Translations under genes and position numbers: made by a program | Assembly: GCA_021527695.1 (NCBI GenBank) | Contig: JAKFAO010000008.1 | Location: 620,001 to 684,000, forward strand | Source: Naematelia aurantialba | Taxonomy: Eukaryota > Basidiomycota > Tremellomycetes > Tremellales > Naemateliaceae | DNA: 64,000 bases | Reading direction: 5' to 3' | Part shown: positions 41,082-55,198 of the stretch, piece after piece | How the letters are laid out: the number at the start of each line of letters is the position of its first letter | Numbering within the stretch: the first letter of the stretch is position 1 | The notes under the pieces: model-generated | Told to the model about the DNA's origin: nothing | The model's input: the letters and a program-made list of their open reading frames with translations, nothing else | Database searches by the model: none

Positions 41082-42600
41082 TCATAAGATGGGGGGAACA
41101 TCGATACGGTCTCCCAGACCGACCTGGAGGTCCGTCCCAGAATCGCCATACGAAAGCACGATGTAGTGGTTCTTGATAAACATGTCTCCGAGGACCGTGA
41201 ACGACTCCATGCCGCCCTGCGAGTCAGCCATGGCTCGTATGGCCCGACCGCTCACTTGCACACCCGAGATACAAAGCCCGCTATAAGTGTCTGACACCTT
41301 CCAAGCGAGATCTTCCATGGGGACGCCAAAGCGCCGGCCGGAGATAGTGACAAAGAGATTTTGGGCAAGAGGAGCCGACGTCGAACATGGTATGTACCAC
41401 ATCCCAGAGGTTGAGACCTGAAAGGATCCAGATATGCGAGCGTGGATTGCCGCTGCCGCTGCTGCAGATGTCAAAATGAGAGATGTCTGACCGTCAGTGA
41501 AGCGCCAAGCAGGTACGCATACTCACCCCAGTATCGATGATTGCGCGACGAGGCGTCGTGGTGTCGGATACCAATATCGAGGTCATACCCACTGAAATGT
41601 CGTCCATGGTAAAGCCCCTGACAGTCAGCTTGACCGGCTGTCGTTACCACTACTGACCAGAAGTTGAGACTCGATACGGTCGCCCACGCGAGTCCTGCAC
41701 GACCACCTAGCACGTAGTCCTCCTCGATGCCGCCAAAAGTATATCGACCGGAGCCCTCTTTCCAGATTTCGCCCTGACTGTGTTCGCCCTTGTCCAATCG
41801 GATACCCAGGACATTCTCCTCCAGCTTGCCAGCCTGGACGAGGCGTGAAAACACGGTGGCGCCTTGGGCTTTATCTTTCTCCATTGAAGCCAGCGGATCG
41901 AGACCGAGACCCATGATCCCGCTTCGCGCAGAAATAGCCACGCTGTCGCTGCTGACAGTCTCAGCGATACCAAACAGAATCGAGGTCGACAGGTCGTCGC
42001 TCAAAACGAGAAGGTCGGTCCCTAAGTATCCAGCAGCGGTCGTGCCGTCCCCGTAACCGATTGTCCAGTCGTAAGAGTCGTTGGTGAATGTTGACGAGTT
42101 GGAAGCAGAGAAAAAAGTGTGATTGGACAGGTAGCACTCAGTACACTCTGGGCCAAACACAAAGAGGTCGGAGGAACCAGTATCGGGCAACACGGGGAGA
42201 GATTGTGGTGGTGAGCCTATGGAGATGTATGTGTACCACTGATGTTAGCTATACGTGCGCGGACAAAGCTCACCGAGGTATCCCCTCGCTCTCCGCGAGC
42301 GACGTTCTCGTCTCTCCCCCAGCCCATGCTGCTCTCCTCAATGGCCTGAGCGCCGCTGGCATCGAAAGCCGGCGGTGAGGCTGAGCCGAAGTCGACAGTC
42401 GCACTGAGATCCAGCTGGAGCCGGCGGCTGCGCTCTCTTGATCGCCTGGAATCTACAGGCAGCCCTAGGCTGATTCCCCAGGAAGTGAGCTGTCGACTGG
42501 CGACGACTTCGCCAGAAAGTAGCGAGAAACTAGTATCAGCTATAATGGGTAGACTCCACTGTGCCGCGACGCAAGGGAGCAACGCAGCGAGAAGCAGCAT
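41082..42600 (-). CDS. Secreted aspartic protease (pepsin family A1)
   Basis: Pepsin-like peptidase with an N-terminal signal peptide (MLLLAALLPCVAAQ). Four exons close to 467 residues: 42600-42274, 42238-41658, 41617-41527, 41486-41082. After a propeptide of about 100 residues the mature part begins near WYTYISIGSPPQSLPV. The two catalytic motifs are LPDTGSSDLFVFG and AIIDTGTSLILT, the second cut by an intron right after DTG. IGYGDGTTAAGYLGTD lies in the flap region. A potential disulfide (CTECYL) follows the first motif, and several N-glycosylation sequons are visible (NHT, NSS, NDS). The usual hydrophobic-hydrophobic-Gly before the second half is present (FTVLGDMFIKNHYIVL). There is no C-terminal hydrophobic tail, so it looks soluble and secreted or vacuolar, and not GPI-anchored. 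Confidence 0.92.
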
Positions 42601-43092
42601 TGGCGCAGTGCATGGAGAGACGCCAGGATGAGTAGACCCCGAACGTTTTATGTGTATTGCGATGTTTAGAATGTCGGCCCAGGCTTGTCGGTCAGGTAGG
42701 TGATCGGCATTGTGCTAGAATAATAATAGCTTTACCCCTCAATGTCAGAGCTGCCGTCCAGTTGTTGACACGAAATCATCCGTCACGCCCACTACGCATC
42801 GCTGCGAGCTGGTCTTCATGCCATGATGCATGCAGTGAGAAGTGAGGACTCGATACGTTGGTTAGAGAGAAGGCGCCAATGTATGGTGCAAGCGGGGGGG
42901 GGTAGGAATGGATGATCCACCCAAAAATTCGAGGGCAAACGGGGCACTCGTCCCTCGCGCGATCAACAATCCCCCCGATTTTCCAACTCGTCTATACGTT
43001 GCATCTCCCTTGCCAACCTGTCACTCTCCAACACCTCGAGTCTCCCCTTGTTTACGACAAGACAGGCGGGCGGTCATCGATCGACGTGAATC
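42601..43092. promoter_or_regulatory. Divergent promoter aspartic protease / BEM1
   Basis: A 492-bp gap between divergent starts. It contains a G run (42894-42902) and an AT-rich patch (TAATAATAGC, about 42720). No known site is recognised. Confidence 0.35.
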
Positions 43093-45025
43093 ATGAAATC
43101 ACTGCGGCGGTCACTAAACAACACCGGAGGTTCACCTCAGCCTTCGCCGCCTTTACCTCCCCACGTGAATCCGCTCAGTCGGCCAACTGAAAAGGTCGCT
43201 CCTCCTCAAAAAGTCATCAAGGCACTCACGACTCATCGGAGTGCCAACCCGCAAGAGCTTAGTTTTACTCAAGGGGACTTTTTCCATGTCACAGGCGAGA
43301 GAGAAGGGTGGTATGAGGCTTTGAGTACGTCTCCGTCACGCTTTCCCATTGCTGATTGTAGATCCTCTCACCATGTCGAGGGGTTTGGTGCCCAAGTCTG
43401 AGTTTGAAGAGTTTTCAAAAGGAGGAAAGACTACACGTCCAGGCTCGACCGAGCCGCAATCGTGAGGATGCCACTCGGCGCAATGTAAAGCTGAAGCTGA
43501 TTGCCCAGACGTTCACATACGCCTTCGTTGTCGACGACGAGTAATCCCCGGTCACCACCGTTCACGTCCCCACCGGTCCCAGATGCGCGGAAACCTCGGC
43601 AGCCGTGAGTGTTCCTCGCGACGGTGCTGATGTAAGGGTGTATGCGATTGTGCAGTATGATTTCCAGGCGGAGCGGCCAGATGAATTGGACGCCAAGAAG
43701 GGGGAGCCTATCGTAGTGATCGCGCAAAGTAACCACGAGTGGTGAGCCAATCGCAGTGGAGTCAGGCTGATTTCAGGTTTGTTGCCAAGCCGATCGGGAG
43801 ACTAGGAGGGCCCGGGCTCATTCCGGTTGCGTTTGTGGAGATCAGGGATCCAGCGACTGGCCGACCTATAGACGTGTTGCCGGACAGCATACCGATGGTG
43901 GAAGAGTGGAAAAAGGCTACCGCAGAGTACAAGGCCGCGGCCATCCCTCTTGGGAGATTCGATATACCGGCAGATCAAGCGGTCGTCAACTCGCCTTATG
44001 CACCCGCGAACGGCGGCACCACATCACAAGCCTCCCTCCCACGCAGTTCTGTCCAATCTACAAAGGCACCCGCGACCCTCTATCGACCTGAACAAGATCC
44101 CATGCTCCCGCCCGGTGACTTTACCAATCTCGGCGTGCCGTCTTTCCACAACGAGTCGGGCAACTACTGGTTCCGCCTACATGTCACTTTTGTGCCAGAT
44201 GATCCGACTGGTTCTGCATACTCCCTCAGCCTGTACCGGACATATGAAGACTTTTACGACTTTCAGATAACGCTTCTCGACACATTCCCATACGAGGCAG
44301 GGCGGCCGCGCGAGGAGGATCGCGAGCCACCGGAAAGGATACTGCCTTACATGCCTGGACCGGTAGAGGATGAGATCGACGATGAGCTCACTGAATACCG
44401 GCGTGAAGAGCTGGACGCATATGTCAAGGCGCTGCTGGAGCTGCGAACCAAGCAAGCTGCGTACATTCCACGACACGAGCTGTTCCGATCGTTCTTCGCT
44501 GCAAAGTATGGTGACTACTGCGAGGAGATCCCGCGGCACGATGCGGTGCAGGAGCTCGAGGAGAGGTTGGCGGATACCCGGCTCACCGATGAGCCGCAGG
44601 ACTCGAGATCTGCGTCGGCCATGTCCCGGCATTCGCAGCAGTCCCGGCCCAATCCGTCAAGACAGGGCACATCCCGCAGTACATCCTCAAGAGGCGCGTC
44701 GCCCCTTCCACCCCTCGACGCTTCGGCCCGCCGTCAGTCACACACGCAGACAAATACAGGTCAGCCGCCATATGTCAAGATTAAGATCTATGATCGCGCG
44801 ACAGACGACCTCATCGCGCTCAGACTACATCCCAACGTCACACATGCCGAGCTATTTGACAAGGTCCGGAATCGCCTCGGGCCAGAGGTGATGGCACTCA
44901 GGTATAGAAGTAGTATGGGAGCCGGTGCAGGACAGCAGTATAGGGATATAAGGGATGATAGGGAACTGAGAGACTGGATGAGGACAGAGGATCAGAAGCT
45001 TGTTCTGTACGCTGAGCAAGAGTAA
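43093..45025 (+). CDS. BEM1: Polarity scaffold Bem1 (SH3-SH3-PX-PB1)
   Basis: Scaffold that links Cdc42, its exchange factor Cdc24 and PAK kinases at sites of growth. Five exons close to 593 residues: 43093-43324, 43362-43461, 43509-43604, 43637-43741, 43777-45025. The first SH3 reads KVIKALTTHRSANPQELSFT, GDFFHVTG, WYEALNPLTMSRGLVPKSEF. The second reads VYAIVQYDFQAERPDELDAK, EPIVVIAQSNHEWFVAKPIG, GLIPVAFVEI. The PX domain is WFRLHVTFVPD, LYRTYEDFYDFQITLLDTFP, ERILPYMPGP, LDAYVKALLEL. The C-terminal PB1 domain starts PYVKIKIYDRATDDLIALRL and contains the acidic OPCA-like DIRDDRELRDWM. Domain order and length match Bem1/Scd2. The 38-47-nt introns lie inside both SH3 domains. Confidence 0.96.
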
Positions 45026-45165
45026 TGTAATTTTGGCCACCGCACCCACCTAATCTGGATCTGCCACATGGCATAATCCCGCTAATTCCGTGGTGGCCGC
45101 TGCTACGGCGTCTACTGCTGCTCCTTTATTGCAATCATGTCTCTTGTACCGTCCAGCAACGCATC

Positions 45166-47876
<2,711 letters not shown>

Positions 47877-48113
47877 GGCCGGTCTTGTTGTGCAGTTGCA
47901 TGTATGCATGGTGTCGGACGAATGTTGTCACGAGCAGAAAAGTGGGAACCAAATACCGGAGACAAATTTCCCGTTTCAACCAGTCCACTTTGGTTGTTTT
48001 CTCTTGGAATTCTACGTTGTCAAGCTTTGTCTCGTGCTCCATCTTCATTCATCGTTCGTGGTTGGGTGCTTGTCAAGTCGTATAGTGTGCTGTTTCGCTG
48101 CCATTTGTCGTCC

Positions 48114-50167
48114 ATGTTTTCTTTTTTCGGCCCAGAGGATAAGAATGTCAAGAATCGAGGCCCGATTGTTAGCAAATCGATCAAGAAAGTGATCGTCAAA
48201 CCCGTAGCGCCATCCACACGACCTACTCTGCCCGCTCCGGTAGCGCTGAAGAATGGCTCGAGCAGCAAGAGTCTGCTTCCGGTGCCGAGCAGCAAAAAGT
48301 CTCTCCAAGTGCCGAGTAGCAAGAGCCGATTCGAGGTGCCAAAGACGAGGTTGACCCCTACTCCCAAGAGGAAGAAGGCGGCGGAGAGGATCGAGTCGGA
48401 ATCCGAGGAGTCATCGGACGATGCGCTGGAGAGCAGGAAACGAGGCAAGGTCTCGTCGGGGACCTGCACTCCGTTCGCTGGTGACGAGGTGATGGACAGG
48501 AATGTCTGGATGGCAGGAGGCGAAGGAGACGAGTGGGAAGGATTCATGTCGTGTGAGGATGTCGTTCGGGGAATCCGGCGGGGTTGGTCAGGTCCTTGTC
48601 CTCCCGGCAAAGTGGGATTGGAAAAGTACAGGGCATGTGAGTGTTGCGATAGGCGCGGGCTGAGTGCAGATTTCCCGCAGGTGGGGTTCGAGAATGATGA
48701 GAAAATACCCAGCGTCGAACTGCAGTACCCTGCCAAAGGATGTAGGGAGAGGTGAGGGTTGTCCTCGGATTCCGCTGATGCCAGGTTTGTGCTGTTACAA
48801 GCGACCGTGCCGCGGGAGTATGAACCGGTCCACGAACTGCGCAAGGTATTACAGATGATATTTAATCGTGAGCCCAGGCAACGAGCCGGACGAGCTGAGC
48901 TCTCGCAGATTACGTACCGCCAAAACATCGGGAGACGTTTGGCTACCTCCTACCGACCAGTTTTGATCTCGACCAGCCTTCGCGATTTGCCTCACCGCAT
49001 GCTGGCTCGATCATGACTCCTCCACCAGACGGTCCGCGGCCGACCGACACGATCGGGGATGCGCTGCGCAAAGCGCTGGCGCCTAACCGGAGAGACGGGC
49101 CGGGCGTGCTCGAGGCGATGGAGCGGTTCAATGCTGCCATGGTGGTTATGCAGGAGGACGGGTCCATGGCTGCTCATCTCAAGACACAGCAGATCACACG
49201 GGCGGAGTGGTCGAAACTCGTCGATGTAGTGCACGAGCAGGCGTACTCGAGGGCCGTAGGACCATACGCTCACGAGCTCGAGGTGAGTGTTCTGGTGCGT
49301 TACACGCGCTGACGGCAGCACCACCCTAAACACCCAGACGAAGTCGCACGGGCTATATCTGATATTGAGGACTCGTATGGCGAGCTGCGTCACGAGTGAG
49401 TGTCACGCGTGGCGGCGCTGATGATAGCTTCATGACCAAGATTATTGAGCAGACGGGACTGGGTCCCGATTCGGTATTGTGAGTCTGATATACGGATATC
49501 GCTGAGACCAGCGTCGATCTCGGCAGCGGCGTGGGCAATTGTGTCGTCCAGGCTGGACTGCAAGCAGGATCTAAAAGGTATGCAGCGCAGCTTTTGTACT
49601 CGCTGATCGCAGCTACGGCTTTGAGCTCCTACCGGTGCCAGCACACTGTGCGCGTCTGCAGCTCGCCGAAGTCAAGCGGCGCTGGGCAATGTGGCGTCTG
49701 AGTGGCAACGTAGATACCGAGGTATACGAAGGAGACTTCCGGGACCACCCAGCAGTGCACCGACTGTTACAATCTGCCGATGTGGTGGTATGTTCCCCCC
49801 TCACGAGCACTCTGACTCTTAGCTCGTCAATAACGAGGTCTTTCCGCCGTCGCTAAACGACCACCTCACGAATATGTTTCTCGACCTCAAAGACGGAGCC
49901 ATTATCGTCAGTCTGAAACCATTCGTCCCAGAAGGATTCCGTATCAACGAAAGCAACGTAAGCCACATCCCATAGGAGGACACTACAGGAGCCTGATGCG
50001 TGCAGTGCGATAAATTCGCTGCAGTCGTCCGGTCTACCCAGCATACGTATTACCAAGGATGGGTGTCGTGGAAGGCGGATTCGGGGACATATCACATTCA
50101 GGTCAAAGATCGGAGCATGCGGGAAAAGTTCGAGGAGAAGATGCGGGGCGGGCGAAGGAGGGCGTGA
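48114..50167 (+). CDS. DOT1: Histone H3-K79 methyltransferase Dot1
   Basis: Class I SAM-dependent methyltransferase acting on nucleosomal H3 Lys79. Ten exons close to 575 residues: 48114-48636, 48670-48751, 48785-48867, 48909-49282, 49319-49395, 49428-49478, 49512-49577, 49613-49787, 49823-49957, 50006-50167. The N-terminus is basic ([22 protein letters not shown]) and may bind nucleosomal DNA. The catalytic core carries the family signatures: [49 protein letters not shown] (motif I, SAM), [36 protein letters not shown] (NN motif) and [12 protein letters not shown]. The core ends [14 protein letters not shown]. Introns are all short (about 32-40 nt). An antisense 302-codon frame covering the 5' half has no motif. 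Confidence 0.96.
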
Positions 50168-50311
50168 CGCTCTGTTTGCATGTATACATGACCTAGTGGT
50201 CCAAGGACTCGTTTCTCGAAAGGATCCCGTTGGGAAACTTTGTGGAAAAGGGGCATGGGTATATAAGGAAGGAGGCCGGAAATCCAAACAAATCACCAAA
50301 AACATCAAATA

Positions 50312-50384
50312 GCCCGGCTGGCCTAATGGTTAAGGCATCTGTTTCCTAAGCGGAAGGTTGCGGGTTCGAGTCCCGCGTTGGGTT
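50312..50384 (+). tRNA. tRNA-Arg (anticodon CCT)
   Basis: A full cloverleaf can be drawn. The acceptor is GCCCGGC paired with GTTGGGT (some G-U pairs); the D arm is GCC-TAATGGTTAA-GGC; the anticodon arm is TCTGT-TTCCTAA-GCGGA with anticodon CCT; the T arm is GCGGG-TTCGAGT-CCCGC. No intron and no encoded CCA. A Pol III T run follows at about 50388-50392. Confidence 0.93.
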
Positions 50385-50454
50385 GTCTTTTTCTTGGCTA
50401 GCTGAATGGTCATTCGTCGCTGATCGACCCATCTACTGGAACAATTCCTCGAAA

Positions 50455-50485
50455 GCTTGCCGGTTCGAGTCCCGCATTGATTGGT
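50455..50485 (+). pseudogene. tRNA T-arm fragment with intact B box
   Basis: GCCGGTTCGAGTCCCGCATTG matches the T arm and 3' acceptor of tRNA-Arg(CCT) (GCGGGTTCGAGTCCCGCGTTG; 19 of 21 positions by eye). No D arm or anticodon arm precedes it. Confidence 0.6.
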
Positions 50486-50716
50486 TCAGGTTGATTTTTG
50501 ATACCGGTTGATTTTTGTTCCGCCGACCTCATGGTCTTTTTGGCCTTCCATGCACTAGCTGGGCGGCTGGGTCTTGTTTATGTGCAGCGTATCTACACAA
50601 CACAAAGTGTGCTTGAGAACCAGTGGCTTGAACCGTCCTTTGTGAGATGCATTTCCGCATATCTCTCTTTTCGTGGGAGCTACTATGTCCACAAAGTTCG
50701 TGGCAAACCGAGCCGG

Positions 50717-50817
50717 GCTCGGCTAGCCTAATGGGTATGGTAGCCCTACCTGCTCAAATACATCTGTCACTATTTCTTAAGTGAGAGGGTGCAGGTTCGA
50801 GTCCCGGGTCAGGCGGG
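50717..50817 (+). pseudogene. Degenerate tRNA-Arg-like sequence
   Basis: CGGCTAGCCTAATGGGTATGGTAGCC resembles an acceptor/D-arm start with A box. An anticodon-like hairpin (TCACT...AGTGA with TTTCTTA in the loop) and GGTTCGAGTCCCGG (B box) follow. The length is too great, the T stem is mispaired and no good acceptor pairing exists, so it is probably a decayed tRNA-Arg copy. Confidence 0.55.
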
Positions 50818-51546
50818 TTTTATTGCTTCTGGTCATTGCCTCGTTGGCGAGCATCGCATTTTTATCCAGCTTTTAACAGCGTTTAACACCATCGCTTCTG
50901 AACTTCTTGCTCCCTCCAAATCGCCTGGCATCATGGGTAGAGGTTAGATTAGTTCCCCGCCATTCTTGACAACGACTTGGGCTGTATCTTGAACGATTGC
51001 GATATCAACACTTTCCCGCCTTTTTGGCTGTTCTCACCGAGACCCCCTTTCTTCAATATGGAACAACATCTCGATACCGCCATGGTTTCCTTGCTGCAGG
51101 AGAGCCTCGTCCCAACACGGCAGCTATCGCCTGCTTCCTCCTCCTCATCCGCGTCTGTTTCTCGGCGAAAGAGGCGGCGTCGCGATTGGTCCGACTCTCA
51201 CGGCGACTTGCCTTGTTTGGTATCACTCGGCCTCGTCGCTCCTGTCGCTCCTTGTCACTCGGCTTCTGACGTTGACATGTCCATCCGCCCAGAAGAGGTT
51301 GTTCGAATATCTACTCGTCACGCGGTGAGCAGACTATCTGCGGGCAGGCCGAATCTCAACGTCGACCCATGCGGGACGATACGGTGTTTTCCCGCACCTG
51401 CACCTCATCCTCGGTCGGCTGTCATTTCCCCCGGCGCCGCCTGTCGTCACATGCAGCCCGGCGCCTGTGCCCATCGCCAGTGTCACGTTTCCGGGCGCTG
51501 TCGTTGGTGCGATACATGTTCGCTCGGGGTCTGGGTGGGGGTGGGG

Positions 51547-52889
51547 ATGCGGGGCGGCGGGCGGCGGGGCAAGGTGCGGAGCAAGCCTGGTAAACGCCCG
51601 GTCACGCGATCTGTCGCGCAAGACTCGGCGCCTGAGGTCAGCTTGGAGCTGATCCACACTGAAGACGTCGGCGTCAAGCGGGAACTTGCGCGGCTCGGCG
51701 TCGGCCTGCGGGACGTGGAGGGCGATGGCAACTGCCTGTTCAGGGCGCTGGGCGACCAGCTGTGGGGCGATCAGAAGCGGCACCCAGAGGTGCGCAAGCT
51801 CGTGTGCGACTTTCTGGAGCGGAGCAAGGAGGACATGTTGCCGTACTTTGCGTCGGTAGACGAGTCGTACGACCAGTACGTGGCGCGCATGAGGCAGTTT
51901 AGTGAGTACACACACACGGTCCTGTGCATCGAGCAGTGCTCAAGCTGATCGCTGTAGCTGTGTTCGGGACGGGACTGGAGGTGCAGGCGGCCGCGAGAGT
52001 GTTCCAGAGAGATATCCGCATCGTCACCTCGACTGTGAGTCTGCCCTAGCCAGACCCCATTGAACCCAGGCCAGGCATGCAAGGACGTGGGCTGACGGAC
52101 GTCTAGAGCTCGTTCACCGTTCCTTGGCGCAGGGAGGGATCGCCCGACCCAGCGCCCGCGCCGGCTGATCCGTCAGCGGGCGGGGCTGGCAAACCGCGCC
52201 GCCGCACACGGTCGTCCACCAACAACCTCCTGGCTACGCCGTCTGCCCCGCCGCCCTCGTCTCCGTCCTACGCCACCGCGCTCGCAGAGTACATCCCGGC
52301 CGTTCGGCCGGGCCGGAGCATGCTGTGGCTTGCCTTGTTCTCCATGGCAGAGCATTACCAGTCTGTCCGCAGAAAGGGCGATGGCGGCGGTGCCGCAGAG
52401 ATCGAGGACAGGCTCGCCATCTACCACGAGATGGACAACTCGGAAGCGGCCCGCCGCGCCCGTGGGGAAACCATCACGCCCGCGAAACAGGGCATAAACG
52501 GCGGAGCAGCGTACGATCGCCTGGTACAGCTGCTGCCGCCGTCCCATGGTCTCTCGGCGGCGCAGATCAAGGCCACACTCGGCCGCACCAGGGGGGACAT
52601 CCACGCAGCGCACGAGATCCTGCTGGAAGAGCTAGCGCTGCACGACGGGCATGGCGATGACGACGGAGGTCCCGACGGAGCCGTACCGGTATCGTATCGC
52701 GAGCCCAGTCCTACCAAGTCCTCAACGCCGACCAGCGCCGCCTCGCATAGCGGCGACAGCACGAACCCCACGACGCCAGAAGACGATCTCGTAAAGGCCG
52801 ATAACGAGCTCGACGGCCTGCCAGATCTCCCGGTCAAGCTCAAACCAGAGAGCAGGACGAGACATGCGGCGGGTAGCCGCCGTGTTTGA
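51547..52889 (+). CDS. OTU-family deubiquitinase (OTUD3-like)
   Basis: OTU cysteine protease that should remove ubiquitin. Exons 51547-51901, 51958-52034, 52107-52889 close to 404 residues. If translation begins at 50977, the protein is 594 residues. The favoured start gives MRGGGRRGKVRSKPGKRP, a basic start seen in fungal OTU proteins. The OTU core is GLRDVEGDGNCLFRALGDQL (catalytic Asp-Cys box), HPEVRKLVCDFLE, SYDQYVARMRQF, GTGLEVQAAARVFQRDIRIV and LALFSMAEHYQSVR (catalytic His). An Arg/Ser/Pro-rich insert of about 50 residues sits between TVPWRR and the His box. A UBA-like helix set follows (HGLSAAQIKATLGRTRGDIH), then a disordered acidic tail. Confidence 0.9.
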
Positions 52890-53154
52890 CCCTCTGCTCT
52901 GGTGCTCTGGCCCTTTGAACTTGGTTCTGCTCTGGGTGGTGCGCCGTGAATCACACGTTGTATACACGCTGTAGCATACGGCATAGTCGCAGTCGCATAT
53001 ACAGATACATAGCAAAATGTTGTATAGACACCTCGCCATGCACAGATACCAATCTCGCGTGCCGCGACGTCATTTCTCGTTCTGTCCACTTTTGTTTGCT
53101 TTGCCTGAAACCAGCCGACACACTTTCGCTGCATAACGAAGCTCCAACATCAAC

Positions 53155-55198
53155 ATGGTCGAGCTGAACAAGGAAGCATCCAACCGAGTGTCCACGGGGA
53201 CGCTGACAAAGTACTCGTTCACCTCGAGCTCACTGGGCGGCCTCAAGACCCAGCTGAACGTGTTCCTCCCGTCTTCGGCGAGCTCGACCGCCCCGGTCCC
53301 AGTCCTGATCTACCTCGCTGGCCTCACGTGCAATGAGGATACAGGTACGACCTGGCATGACGCAGCTGCACCACAGCGGTCCTGTTATCGCCTCCACCAT
53401 TTGGGCTGGCGCTGACGCAGGCTGGATACAGGCGCTCAGAAGGGCGGGTTCTTGAATACCGCGGGGAAGGAGGGGATTGCCATGATTTTCCCCGATACGA
53501 GCCCGCGCGGCGCCGGCGTCGAGGGCGAAGACGACGACTGGCAGCTCGGTACGGGTGAGTATGATAGAGTAGCTCTCAGTCCTCCCAGTATACAAACGGC
53601 GCATTGGTCTGAAGAGCCGGGGCGGGGGAGGATGAGGGGGGAGAGAAGGGGGCAGAGAGAAGGGAGGAGAGGAGGGAGGTGAAGGGAGAGGAGGAGGGGA
53701 AAGAGGAGGAGGGAAGGGGGGGGATGCTAGCGCGCTTGCTGATCTGGACGCAAGGTGCCGGCTTCTACCTGAATGCGACTGCCGCCAAGTGGAAGAAGCA
53801 TTACAACATGTACGACCTGATCGTCGAGGAGATCCCCCTGGCGCTCAAGCAGGCCGACCTTGGCTTGGTACGTGGCTCTATCGACGGCTTGATGCGATCG
53901 GCGACTCTGCCCAATTGAGAGCAACTCCGCAGACCGCATGAAAGCTCTTACTGACGTCGAGGGTTAGGACTGGTCGAGGGTCTCGATCATGGGGCATTCC
54001 ATGGGGGGTAAGCCTCAGTCTGCTCTGTCGAGGACGACGGGATCGGCGATCAGGTCGGTTCAGAGCTGATCTCCATGGATAGGCCATGGCGCGTTGTCGC
54101 TCTACCTGAAAAATCAAGGCATGTACAAGTCTGCCTCGGCATTTGCCCCAGCGTGGTGAGTGGTCAATGGCCTTTGACACTTGGACACTCTCCTCACACC
54201 ATTTCACACGCTCCATTGCTCTTTCTGTATGCTGATTGATTCTTCACTGCTATACTTTCTGTTCCTCTACTTCCCTACGTGTCTGCTTCTCTGCTCATTT
54301 CTCTCCGGTCTACTTCTCTCTGCTCTATCCTCTCCTTCTCTCCTCTCCTTCTCTCCTTCTCTCCTTCTCTCCTTCTCTCCTTCTCTCCTTCTCTCCTTCT
54401 CTCCTTCTCTCCTTCTCTCCTTCTCTCCTTCTCTCCTTCTCTCCTTCTCTCCTTCTCTCCTTCTCTCCTTCTCTCCTTCTCTCCTTCTCTCCTTCTCTCC
54501 TTCTCTCCTTATCTCCTTCTCTCTTTATCTGCTTCTCTCCTGGGCCCTAGCCGAGTAGCGGCTAATGAACCTCAGTAACCCATCAAAAACACCATGGGGC
54601 ATCAACGCATTCACCAACTACCTGGATGCCCGCACCCGCTCTTCTCCCCCCTCCGAATGGCTGGCCTACGACTCGTCCCACCTCCTCTCGTCCTCCACGG
54701 CCGCCAAGGGCAGCCTGCACCTCCTAGTGGACGTAGGAACCGAGGACAAGTTTTACAAAGAGGGGCAGCTGGAGCCCGAGGCGCTGCGGCGCGCTGCGGA
54801 CGACAGGGGGGAGGGCGAGCTCGAGGTGCGGATGCAGGATGGGTTTGACCACTCGTACTACTTTGTGAGTGGGGCGTTGCATGTACATCCTCCGTCTCGG
54901 TTTCCAGTCCACCCGCTTCTGATGGTGCAGTATCGGACTCGCGGTGGATTTTTCTCTGCCACCTGTTTCTCATGTTCTGATGCTCTCCTTGGGCTCCGTT
55001 TGTTTCTCTCGTATTCTTCTGCTCTGTCTTTCTGCTCGTTCGGCCCTTGTCGCTCCTGCCCTCTCCATAACTCCAGTAGAACTCGACCCGACGCGGTCCG
55101 AGCTCCAAAAGAGACGAGCATGTCACTGATCAGGCACCCAGATCTCCACATTCGCACCGGAACACGTCGAATACCACGCCAGGTTCTTGAAAGCCTAG
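53155..55198 (+). CDS. S-formylglutathione hydrolase (esterase D family)
   Basis: Cytosolic serine hydrolase that splits S-formylglutathione to formate in glutathione-dependent formaldehyde detoxification. Seven exons close to 294 residues: 53155-53344, 53432-53554, 53755-53867, 53968-54007, 54083-54155, 54576-54864, 55142-55198. Motifs: VPVLIYLAGLTCNEDTGAQKGG (split VPVLIYLAGLTC, NEDTGAQKGG), IFPDTSPRGAGVEGE, GAGFYLNAT, YDLIVEEIP, SIMGHSMGGHGAL (nucleophile Ser), NPSKTPWG, LLVDVGTEDKF (Asp) and GFDHSYYFISTFAPEHVEYH (His). Length matches the family (about 280-290). Introns 3, 5 and 6 are long for this genome (200, 420 and 277 nt); intron 5 is filled with a hexanucleotide repeat. Confidence 0.95.
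54328..54540 (+). repeat. CTCCTT hexanucleotide repeat in an S-formylglutathione hydrolase intron
   Basis: A run of CTCCTT units (about 54340-54520, broken by ATCTCC and CTCTTT variants near the end) fills the 420-nt intron 54156-54575. The transcript strand is pure pyrimidine. All three plus frames stay open through it, giving false Leu-Ser-Pro-Phe repeat proteins. Confidence 0.95.

Larger units (their letters stand above)
50385..51546. other. Region between tRNA-Arg and the OTU gene
   Basis: About 1.16 kb holding the two tRNA-like relics. From 50977 the OTU reading frame is open for 190 codons before the favoured start at 51547. That stretch is rich in Cys, Pro, Arg and Ser and has no recognisable domain. 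It may be a 5' leader or an N-terminal extension. Confidence 0.45.

Noticed and set aside
48020..48928. 302-codon minus-strand frame antisense to DOT1
   Set aside because: No motif; the plus strand carries a complete Dot1 with closing exon phases.
54181..54578. Leu-Ser-Pro-Phe repeat proteins in three plus-strand frames
   Set aside because: They come from the CTCCTT repeat in an intron of the S-formylglutathione hydrolase gene; the flanking exons join in phase without it.
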